Shown in pieces: positions 50,092-56,196 of a DNA stretch of 56,196 bases. The notes beneath the pieces are model-generated. The model searched no databases. It saw only the letters and a list, made by a program, of their open reading frames with translations, and was not told the origin of the DNA. The translations under genes were made by a program, and so were the position numbers. Position 1 is the first letter of the stretch; each line of letters opens with the position of its first letter. The stretch is from Pseudomonadota bacterium (GTDB lineage Bacteria > Pseudomonadota > Gammaproteobacteria > Burkholderiales > Gallionellaceae). The DNA lies in the NCBI GenBank assembly GCA_021800795.1, contig JAJYYO010000005.1, positions 58,055-114,250 on the forward strand, read 5' to 3'.

Positions 50092-50133
50092 AGAATATGA
50101 AGAATTTATGACAGTATGATGACAAAGATCATC

Positions 50134-51639
50134 TCAAGAGCGTGATATGTGGTGATGTTCCGCCACATGCCCCGTATGGCTCGCAGCCTGATGATGCAAA
50201 TGAGCATGCTCAGGTTCATGCGGCGGCGTCCCGGCCACCACGCTGGGCAAAAATGAGCCGATGAGCATGCCGCCAGCACTGGCCAGCAGCCCCGCAAACT
50301 GTGCCGGAACAAAAGGGTCGTCAGGGCCGGCAATCAGCATAGCCAGCCATACCGACAGGCCGCAGAAAATTGCCGCCAGTGCGCCCTGAGTCGTGGCGCG
50401 TTTCCAGAAAATACCGGCCAGCAACGGAATAAAAGCCATGACCAGCGTAATCTGGTAGGCGTTTTCAACCATCTTGAAAATGCTGGCCTTCGAGTTCATC
50501 GCGTACAGGGTGACCAGAATGGTGAACACCACCGTCACACCACGCATGAGATGCAGCAGCTCACGATCGGACAGCTTATGCCCCATCATCGGCTTCAGGA
50601 TGTTTTCACTGAATGCCACCGAGGGAGCCAGCAGCGTCGCTGAGGCGCAACTCTTGATGGCGGACAGCAGCGCGCCGAAGAACATCACCTGTGCAAACAT
50701 CGGTGCGTGCTGCATCACCAGGGTGGGCAGAATCATCTGGGGATCGATATTGATTAAGCTGTTTACCATCGCAGGATCGATCAGCGTGGCCGAAAAGGCA
50801 AGAAACATCGGCACAAAGGCGAACACGAAATACAGAGAACCGCCCAGAACCGTTCCCCAGATCGCGATGCTCACGGTCTTTGACGACTGTACCCGCTGAA
50901 ATACGTCCTGCTGAGGAATCGAACCGAACATCATGGTCATCCAGGCGGCAGCGAAACCGATGATCTCCTTGAGATCGGGTTTGGGCCAGAAATCGAACTT
51001 GCCCGCCTGCATGGCATGATCCACCACCACGCCCACCCCGCCCACCTGACCGCTGATTTCGTGACCGATGAACAGCATGCCGACGACGATGATAATCATC
51101 TGCAAAAAGTCGGTGACGGCCACCGCCCACATGCCGCCGAAAAAGGTGTAGATGAGAATAGTGATCGAGCCTATCCACATTCCGGCAAGGCGGCTGATCT
51201 CACCGGCAGACACCACGTTGAACACGAGGCCTAACGCCGTGATCTGCGCACCCACCCAGCCGAGATAGGAAACAACGATCGCTAGCGTGGTCAGCACCTC
51301 AACATTACGGCCAAATTTTTTCTTGTAAAAATCGCCTATGGTCAGCAGATTCATACGGTACAAGGGGGCTGCAAAAAAAAACCCGACCAGTATCAGGCAC
51401 ATAGCCGCGCCAAAGGGATCGGCCACCACCCCGTGCAGCCCATCCTTGAGAAAAGTGGCCGGAATGCCGAGCACCGTTTCCGAACCGAACCAGGTAGCAA
51501 ACACGGTCGCCGTCACCATATAGAAGGGCAACCCCCTTCCGGCAATGGCGAAGTCACGGGTGTTATGCACGCGGGTAGCCGCATAAAGCCCGATACCAAT
51601 GGAAATAATCCAGTAAGCGATGACAAACCAGAGCAACAT
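50134..51639 (-). CDS. sodium:solute symporter family protein with His-rich C-terminus
   Basis: This protein of about 501 residues has the SSS fold: roughly 13 hydrophobic helices, GRGLPFYMVTATVFATWFGSETVLG near the N-terminus, and conserved GGMWAVAVTDFLQMIIIVVGM near 175. It would import a substrate (sugar, amino acid, organic acid or similar) with sodium; the substrate cannot be named. The last 35 residues are strikingly His-rich (HEPEHAHLHHQAASHTGH and HHH), suggesting metal binding or regulation. The start is ATG at 51639. The open frame continues to 51696 only because the heptamer array upstream happens to be open; no ribosome-binding site is visible for either start. Confidence 0.87.
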   Translation of the reverse strand: MLLWFVIAYWIISIGIGLYAATRVHNTRDFAIAGRGLPFYMVTATVFATWFGSETVLGIPATFLKDGLHGVVADPFGAAMCLILVGFFFAAPLYRMNLLTIGDFYKKKFGRNVEVLTTLAIVVSYLGWVGAQITALGLVFNVVSAGEISRLAGMWIGSITILIYTFFGGMWAVAVTDFLQMIIIVVGMLFIGHEISGQVGGVGVVVDHAMQAGKFDFWPKPDLKEIIGFAAAWMTMMFGSIPQQDVFQRVQSSKTVSIAIWGTVLGGSLYFVFAFVPMFLAFSATLIDPAMVNSLINIDPQMILPTLVMQHAPMFAQVMFFGALLSAIKSCASATLLAPSVAFSENILKPMMGHKLSDRELLHLMRGVTVVFTILVTLYAMNSKASIFKMVENAYQITLVMAFIPLLAGIFWKRATTQGALAAIFCGLSVWLAMLIAGPDDPFVPAQFAGLLASAGGMLIGSFLPSVVAGTPPHEPEHAHLHHQAASHTGHVAEHHHISRS

Positions 51640-51640
51640 A

Positions 51641-51689
51641 GTAGTAAGCAGTAAGCAGTAAGTGGTAAGTGGTAAGTGGTAAGTGGTAA
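51641..51689. repeat. tandem heptamer array at the symporter start
   Basis: Seven consecutive 7-bp units: GTAGTAA, GCAGTAA, GCAGTAA, then GTGGTAA four times, followed by GTGACAC. It abuts the symporter start codon at 51639 and replaces the place where a ribosome-binding site and leader would be expected. It is the longest and most regular heptamer array in the window. Confidence 0.85.
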
Positions 51690-51705
51690 GTGACACGGAT
51701 TCTAA

Positions 51706-51733
51706 CGAAAAAGGCCACCCTGCGGGTGGCCTT
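51706..51733 (-). terminator. rho-independent terminator downstream of peroxiredoxin gene
   Basis: Perfect 10-bp stem AAGGCCACCC / GGGTGGCCTT (51711-51720 and 51724-51733) with a 3-nt loop. On the minus strand the stem is followed by TTTTT (A-run 51708-51712). It lies 44 bp after the peroxiredoxin stop and ahead of the symporter gene on the same strand. Confidence 0.88.
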
Positions 51734-51776
51734 CATTCATCACGCCTCCAGACTAATCAGAAGCCGTGCAATACGC

Positions 51777-52379
51777 TTACAGCTCCTGGGCGTGGTCGGC
51801 CAGGTATTTTGCGACGCCGGCGGTCGACGCGTTCATGCCGGCCTTGCCCTTGTTCCAGCCAGCCGGGCAAACTTCGCCGTGCGCTTCGTGGAACTGCAAG
51901 GCATCGACCATGCGCAGCATTTCATCGATATTGCGACCGAGCGGCAGATCGTTCACTACCTGATGACGCACCACACCGGCAGCATCGATCAGGAATGAAC
52001 CGCGAAACGCCACGCCGCCTGCTGCTTCCACATCATAGGCCTTGCAGATTTCGTGCTTGATGTCGGCAACCAGCGGATAGCCGACCTGGCCGATACCGCC
52101 ATTGTTGACCGGCGTATTCTTCCAGGCCAGATGGGTGAACTGCGAGTCGATCGACACACCGATAACTTCCACATTGCGGCTCTTGAATTCTGCCAGCCTA
52201 TGATCGAAAGCGATCAGCTCTGAAGGACAAACAAATGTAAAATCAAGAGGATAGAAAAAAACAACCGCCGCTTTACCGGCGATGTGTTGTTTCAGGTTGA
52301 ACGATTCGTTCATTTCGTTGTTGCCCATTACCGCAACAGCGGTAAAGTCGGGTGCTGGCTTGCCTACGAGAACTGCCAT
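51777..52379 (-). CDS. typical 2-Cys peroxiredoxin (AhpC/TSA family)
   Basis: This 200-residue cytoplasmic enzyme reduces hydrogen peroxide and organic hydroperoxides. The peroxidatic cysteine lies in DFTFVCPSELIAF (about 50) with Thr and Arg partners, and the resolving cysteine lies in GEVCPAGWNKG (about 170), defining the Prx1/typical 2-Cys group. Length and the C-terminal tail containing ASTAGVAKYLADHAQEL fit the group. The reductant (AhpF or thioredoxin) is not encoded nearby. The start has AGGAGA upstream (TCTCCT at 52385-52390 on the plus strand). The gene has its own terminator and is separated from msbA by 61 bp. Confidence 0.95.
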   Translation of the reverse strand: MAVLVGKPAPDFTAVAVMGNNEMNESFNLKQHIAGKAAVVFFYPLDFTFVCPSELIAFDHRLAEFKSRNVEVIGVSIDSQFTHLAWKNTPVNNGGIGQVGYPLVADIKHEICKAYDVEAAGGVAFRGSFLIDAAGVVRHQVVNDLPLGRNIDEMLRMVDALQFHEAHGEVCPAGWNKGKAGMNASTAGVAKYLADHAQEL

Positions 52380-52440
52380 GTTTATCTCCTGAAGGTTGAT
52401 TGAATTGGGTGACGCAATTTAGGCCATTCGACCCGTTACG

Positions 52441-54231
52441 TCAACCTTGCGCCACTTGTGGGATATGGTTTTCAGTGGGAGCGAACTGAATACGGTGCAG
52501 TTGCGCGTACACCCCCCCCTTCGCCAGCAATTCGGCATGTGTGCCAATCTCGGCGATTTCGCCTTTTTGCAGCACGACAATCCGGTCGGCTTTTTCGATT
52601 GTAGACAGGCGGTGGGCAATCACCAGCGTGGTACGGCCCTGCATCAGGGTTTCGAGTGCGGCCTGCACATGGCGTTCCGATTCGGAATCCAGCGCGGAAG
52701 TCGCTTCATCGAGGATCAACACCGGCGCATCCTTGAGAATGGCGCGGGCAATCGCGATGCGCTGGCGTTGTCCGCCGGACAGCTTCACGCCGCGCTCGCC
52801 GACCAGCGTATTCAAGCCTTCCGGCCATTCGCTGATGAATTCCATTGCGTGTGCGGCCGTTGCGGCGGAGATAATTTCCGCCTCACTCACTTCGCGCGTC
52901 TGCCCGTAGGCAATATTGGCCGACAGTGTATCGTTGAACAGCACCACCTCCTGGCTCACCAGGGCGATATTGGCACGCAGGCTGGTCAGCGTCAGCTCAT
53001 TGAGATCATGCCCGTCCAGCGTGATGCGTCCGCTGTCAGGTAAATAGAAACGCGGCACTAGATTGGCAAGCGTACTCTTGCCGCTGCCCGATGCACCCAC
53101 CAGCGCCACCGTTTGTCCGGCGGGTATCTTCAAACAGATATCATGCAACGCCAAACGGCTTGCACTCGCATCTTCCCCGTCATCGATCCGATAGGCAAAA
53201 TTGAGATGCTCGAAATGCAAAGATCCGGCGACGCGTCCGATCGACACCTTGCCGCCGTCCTGCTCGCTGTGCGTGTCGAGCAACTCGAACACGCTCTCCG
53301 CAGCAGCGAGGCCGCGCTGCATATACTCGCTGATACTGGTGAGGCGCTTTATCGGCGCGGTCAGCATCAGCATGGCGGTCACAAATGACAAAAACCCCCC
53401 CACGCTGGTGGCACCGGTTTTGGCTTGTGCAGTGGCCAGATAAATGATGATCGCCAACGCTACCGCCGCAACCAGTTGCACCAGAGGCACATTGGCCGCA
53501 GCCGCTGCCGCCTGTTTCATGGTGTGGCGACGCATCCAGTTGGTCTCAAGAGTAAAGCGCTGTTCCTCATAGTGCTGCCCGCCGAACAGCTTGACCACCT
53601 TGTGTGCGCCCACGCTTTCCTCGATGACCTGAGTGACATTACCCATGGCGCGTTGAGAATCGCGACTGGCGTTACGCAGACGGCGATTGATGGTATAAAT
53701 CACGAGCGCTACCAGGGGCGTGACCACCAGTGAGAGCAGAGTGAGTTTCCAGTTGAGATACAGCAGCCAGCCCAGCAGCCCTGCGATAATGATGGTGTCG
53801 CGTATGCTGACCGTTACCACGTTGGTTGCCGCTGCCGTCACCTGCGTCACATCGTAAGTGAGCTTGGAAATCAGATTGCCGGTCGCATGGTTGTCGTAAT
53901 ATTGCGTCGGCAGCGTCAATAATTTGCGAAACATCTCGCCGCGCAGATCCATCACGACCTTGTTGCCGACCCAGTTGATCGAGTAAGTCGCCACGAATCC
54001 GGCGATACCGCGCACCAGAAAAATCAAGATAATGATCAGCGGCGCCCAGTGAATCACAAAATCATCCTTCTGCACGAAAGTACCGTCCAGCATAGGTTTG
54101 AGCAGTGCGGGCAGCAGCGGCTCGGTCGCCGCAGAAACAGCCGTACCTAAAATGGAGGCCGCGAACACACGCCAATAGGGTTTAACATAGGACAGCAGAC
54201 GTAAATAGAGTTGGGTGTTGGAAAGAGCCAT
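52441..54231 (-). CDS. msbA: lipid A export ABC transporter MsbA
   Basis: This 596-residue half-transporter should flip lipid A-core across the inner membrane. The N-terminal domain has six helices (about 20-320) with typical MsbA sequence (KPMLDGTFVQKD, FVATYSINWVGNKVVMDLRGEMF). The ATPase domain has Walker A GASGSGKSTLANL near 387, Q-loop LVSQEVVLF, signature KLSGGQRQRIAIARA and Walker B VLILDEATSALDS. The start is ATG at 54231; upstream open frame to 54399 overlaps cobS and lacks homology. It is divergent from cobS with 121 bp between. lpxK, often next to msbA, is not present. Confidence 0.93.
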   Translation of the reverse strand: MALSNTQLYLRLLSYVKPYWRVFAASILGTAVSAATEPLLPALLKPMLDGTFVQKDDFVIHWAPLIIILIFLVRGIAGFVATYSINWVGNKVVMDLRGEMFRKLLTLPTQYYDNHATGNLISKLTYDVTQVTAAATNVVTVSIRDTIIIAGLLGWLLYLNWKLTLLSLVVTPLVALVIYTINRRLRNASRDSQRAMGNVTQVIEESVGAHKVVKLFGGQHYEEQRFTLETNWMRRHTMKQAAAAAANVPLVQLVAAVALAIIIYLATAQAKTGATSVGGFLSFVTAMLMLTAPIKRLTSISEYMQRGLAAAESVFELLDTHSEQDGGKVSIGRVAGSLHFEHLNFAYRIDDGEDASASRLALHDICLKIPAGQTVALVGASGSGKSTLANLVPRFYLPDSGRITLDGHDLNELTLTSLRANIALVSQEVVLFNDTLSANIAYGQTREVSEAEIISAATAAHAMEFISEWPEGLNTLVGERGVKLSGGQRQRIAIARAILKDAPVLILDEATSALDSESERHVQAALETLMQGRTTLVIAHRLSTIEKADRIVVLQKGEIAEIGTHAELLAKGGVYAQLHRIQFAPTENHIPQVAQG

Positions 54232-54352
54232 GACGCGCACTTTAGCAGAAAAGCGCCCCTCCGGCACCCATGTGCTCGCTCGCTCAAGCTGCGACTGGAC
54301 AGTCTGTGTGTCCGCTGCTAGTCTGATCGCGCTTTCATTTATCCGGCCTATC

Positions 54353-55132
54353 ATGTTGCAAGAACTGCGATTATTTCTCACCGCCATCCAATTTTTCACG
54401 CGCCTACCCGTGCCCGCGTGGGTAGGCCATTCCCCCCGGCAGCTTAATCAGGCGGCGCGCTATTTCCCGCTGACAGGCATCATCGTAGGCACGCTTAGCG
54501 CCGCCGTACTGATGATTGCCGCCCTGGTGCTGCCGCTCTCTCTGGCTGTGGGACTTTCCATGACGACGTCCATCCTCATCACCGGCGCATTTCATGAAGA
54601 TGGTCTATCCGACTTTACAGACGGACTGGGCGGTGGCTACACACGCGAAAAAGCGCTGGAGATCATGAAGGATTCGCGCGTCGGCGCTTACGGCGCAATC
54701 GCGCTGGTGATGGTACTGTTATTGAAATACCAGTCGCTGCTGTCCCTTTGCGGCGCGCACTCGCAGCTTTATGTCGCGGCCACCCTGATCGCAGCACACA
54801 GCATTAGCCGACTGATGGCGGCCAGTCTGATACTGACCCAGCGCTACATACGCGACGACGACAGCGCGCGCGCAAAACCCGCCGCACAGCAAATCGGCCC
54901 GGTTAGCTTCACCATCGCCGTTGCCACCGGCATTGCCTCGTTCGGCATTCTGTATATTGCAGATGCGCACGCCGCCTCCGTCCTCACCGCCGTCATCTGC
55001 GCATTGCTGATGCGCATCTATCTAGCGTGGCGACTTAAAAAACGGCTGGGCGGCTACACCGGCGACTGCCTGGGTGCGGTGCAACAACTCACCGAACTGG
55101 CGTTCTATCTGGGACTGCTGGCAACCTTCTGA
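54353..55132 (+). CDS. cobS: adenosylcobinamide-GDP ribazoletransferase
   Basis: This 259-residue integral membrane enzyme joins adenosylcobinamide-GDP and alpha-ribazole, the last step but one of cobalamin assembly. It has about six or seven hydrophobic helices. The signature FHEDGLSDFTDGLGGGYTREKALEIMKDSRVGAYG near 80-115 contains the acidic residues thought to bind magnesium, and GDCLGAVQQLTEL near the end is also typical. The start is ATG at 54353; a longer frame to 54215 overlaps msbA and has no homology. The stop overlaps the next gene's ATG, so cobS and the phosphatase gene are coupled. The pair suggests cobalamin synthesis or salvage in this organism. Confidence 0.94.
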   Translation: MLQELRLFLTAIQFFTRLPVPAWVGHSPRQLNQAARYFPLTGIIVGTLSAAVLMIAALVLPLSLAVGLSMTTSILITGAFHEDGLSDFTDGLGGGYTREKALEIMKDSRVGAYGAIALVMVLLLKYQSLLSLCGAHSQLYVAATLIAAHSISRLMAASLILTQRYIRDDDSARAKPAAQQIGPVSFTIAVATGIASFGILYIADAHAASVLTAVICALLMRIYLAWRLKKRLGGYTGDCLGAVQQLTELAFYLGLLATF

Positions 55133-55689
55133 TGCTGTATCTGATACGCCACACCCGGCCTGACATTGCACCCGGCATCTGTTACGGTCAGCTTGATGTA
55201 GAGTTAACGAACAGCTTCGAGACTGAGGCAGATGCCGTGGCGAACCATCTTTCTTCGCTTAATCTGATCATCACCTCGCCCTTGCTGCGCACCAGAAAGC
55301 TTGCCGAACATCTGGCGCGACATTGCGATATGCGGGTCGATGCGCGCTTGATGGAAAAGCACTTCGGTGTTTGGGAAGGGCGTGCGTGGAACGATATAGC
55401 CCGTTGCGAGATCGACGCCTGGGCCGCTGACGTCATGGGTTACGCGCCGCAAGGGGGTGAGTCGGCGCAACAGGTGATGCAGCGCGTACAAGCTTTCATG
55501 CACGATGCGGTGCAACTGCCGCAGCAGAACATCGCAGTAATCGCGCACGGCGGCACCATACGCGCGATACTGGCACTGCTGGCCGACATCCCGCTGATCG
55601 ACACGCTGAACTGGGAGATCGAATACGGTGCTGTAATAGCCGTGCGATTTTCCGGCCACTATACCGGCAGTCAGACCGCATCCGAGTGA
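55132..55689 (+). CDS. cobC: histidine phosphatase, probable alpha-ribazole phosphatase
   Basis: This 185-residue protein belongs to the phosphoglycerate mutase-like histidine phosphatases. The catalytic RH motif is in LIRHTRPDI at the start, the arginine and acid lie in TSPLLRTRKLAEHL and EKHFGVWEG, and the second catalytic histidine is in VIAHGGTIRAIL near 142. Overlap with cobS (stop TGA and start ATG share bases) points to alpha-ribazole phosphatase, CobC, which removes the 5' phosphate in cobalamin assembly. The general family is certain; the specific function is inferred from the neighbour. Confidence 0.88.
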   Translation: MLYLIRHTRPDIAPGICYGQLDVELTNSFETEADAVANHLSSLNLIITSPLLRTRKLAEHLARHCDMRVDARLMEKHFGVWEGRAWNDIARCEIDAWAADVMGYAPQGGESAQQVMQRVQAFMHDAVQLPQQNIAVIAHGGTIRAILALLADIPLIDTLNWEIEYGAVIAVRFSGHYTGSQTASE

Positions 55690-55694
55690 ACGAT

Positions 55695-55744
55695 TTGCCA
55701 AAATATTAGATTATGCTAATATTGTGGCACTTTTGATTACGGAG
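55695..55744 (+). promoter_or_regulatory. promoter and operator-like palindrome for rhodanese gene
   Basis: TTGCCA (55695-55700) and TAATAT (55717-55722), 16 bp apart, form a plausible sigma-70 promoter. An AT-rich inverted repeat, AATATTAG-ATTATG-CTAATATT (55702-55723), covers the spacer and -10, a position suiting a repressor. It resembles sites of ArsR-family persulfide sensors (BigR/SqrR/YgaV type), often found upstream of rhodanese genes; the identity is inferred. GGAG at 55741-55744 is the ribosome-binding site for ATG 55752. Confidence 0.6.
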
Positions 55745-55751
55745 TCACAAT

Positions 55752-56087
55752 ATGTACACAAACAATATCAAGGAAATCGAAGCATCTGAACTCGCCCAGT
55801 GGGTGAATGATGAAAACCACAAGCTGCGCGTGATCGACGTACGTCAGATGCAGGAAATCGCCATGGGCACGGTACCCAGTGCCGAGCCGCTACCGCTGCA
55901 CACACTGCCTGCAAAACTCCACGAATTATCCATGGATGAAAAACTGGTCATGATATGCCGCAGTGGCGCCCGTTCGGCACAAGCCTGCCTGTTTCTCCAG
56001 CAGCAGGGATTTTCAAATGTGTATAACCTGCGAGGAGGAATGATGAGCTGGATGCAGAGCGGTTTATCCGCTTGCCAACCCGGCTGA
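55752..56087 (+). CDS. single-domain rhodanese-like sulfurtransferase
   Basis: This 111-residue protein is one rhodanese domain. It has LRVIDVRQMQEIAMGTVPSAEPLPLHTLP near 30-60 and the active-site loop MICRSGARSAQACLFL with the catalytic cysteine near 76, then FSNVYNLRGGMMSW. It transfers sulfane sulfur from thiosulfate, glutathione persulfide or a similar donor; the partner is unknown. No signal peptide is seen, so it is cytoplasmic. An operator-like palindrome overlaps its promoter, suggesting regulation by sulfide or persulfide. It is not coupled to the cobalamin genes upstream, from which it is separated by 62 bp with its own promoter. Confidence 0.92.
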   Translation: MYTNNIKEIEASELAQWVNDENHKLRVIDVRQMQEIAMGTVPSAEPLPLHTLPAKLHELSMDEKLVMICRSGARSAQACLFLQQQGFSNVYNLRGGMMSWMQSGLSACQPG

Positions 56088-56094
56088 TTATTGC

Positions 56095-56181
56095 ACACCA
56101 GTCTATGGCACGGGCCAGCCCGTTGCCGTCGGCTGTTGCGACGCGCAAACGGATCAACCATTCATACATTTCGGTCAAGAT
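56095..56181 (-). pseudogene. possible IS66-type transposase fragment at the window edge
   Basis: On the minus strand a short frame reads LTEMYEWLIRLRVATADG-NGLARAIDW, recalling the region of IS66-family transposases just before the AKAIDYSLKRW motif. A stop codon (56191-56193) lies upstream in frame and the likeness ends after AIDW. It would therefore be a broken remnant. The match is short and from memory, so confidence is low. Confidence 0.3.
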
Positions 56182-56196
56182 CGGAGCGGTTTATTG

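Noticed and set aside
51641..51689. Heptamer array as a CRISPR array
   Set aside because: Units are only 7 bp and contiguous, with no spacers and no cas genes nearby.
54232..54399. Longer start for msbA
   Set aside because: It overlaps the divergent cobS start and lacks hydrophobic MsbA-like sequence; MALSNTQLYLR at 54231 fits the family start.

Overview
The window looks like a chromosomal segment of an autotrophic betaproteobacterium. The evidence is a proteobacterial-type phosphoribulokinase, the leuS-lptE-holA block, the accB-accC-prmA-DUF3426 block, class II truncated globin, and DUF3683-type FAD/Fe-S oxidoreductase. Nitrosomonadales, possibly Gallionellaceae, fits best, but this is inferred from gene content and protein style, not from a marker gene. 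No rRNA, tRNA or CRISPR array was seen.

Left third (1-18402): a signalling island. CheW, CheR-TPR, a second CheW with an N-terminal extension, a CHASE3-like MCP, a CheA-receiver hybrid, a membrane diguanylate cyclase and CheB reproduce the parts list of a Wsp-type chemosensory system that controls cyclic di-GMP. A complete acyl-homoserine-lactone quorum-sensing pair sits inside it, between the CheR and second CheW genes. luxR and luxI are convergent and overlap by 221 bp, and a near-textbook 20-bp lux box lies upstream of luxI. Downstream are two hybrid histidine kinases made by tandem duplication, the first cut from its HPt domain by one in-frame TAG, and a receiver-EAL protein. Together these could link cell density, surface or chemical sensing and c-di-GMP. 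The physical linkage is seen; the functional linkage is inferred.

Middle (18403-33478): an orphan response regulator, an IS scar, a DEDDh exonuclease and phosphoribulokinase on the minus strand. Then come plus-strand housekeeping genes: leuS, lptE, holA, cutA, dsbD, aroQ, accB, accC, prmA and a DUF3426 protein. leuS carries three in-frame inserts, two of them flanked by 7-bp-period repeats. The 3' end of accB is present twice, like an att-site scar.

Right part (33502-56196): on the minus strand a metallo-hydrolase, an HDOD protein and a class III cyclase-PilZ protein, then ttcA and a pteridine-reductase-like SDR. These are followed by a MidA-like methyltransferase, an EF-hand protein, a truncated globin, phospholipase A, a 2'-5' RNA ligase-like protein, a very large FAD/Fe-S oxidoreductase, an unknown protein, phoR-phoB, a symporter with a His-rich tail, a peroxiredoxin, msbA, cobS, an alpha-ribazole-phosphatase-like protein and a rhodanese with an operator-like palindrome over its promoter.

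A recurrent theme is heptanucleotide-period repeats (STRR-like). They lie inside leuS and the FAD oxidoreductase, at the stop codon of the latter, and at the start of the symporter gene.
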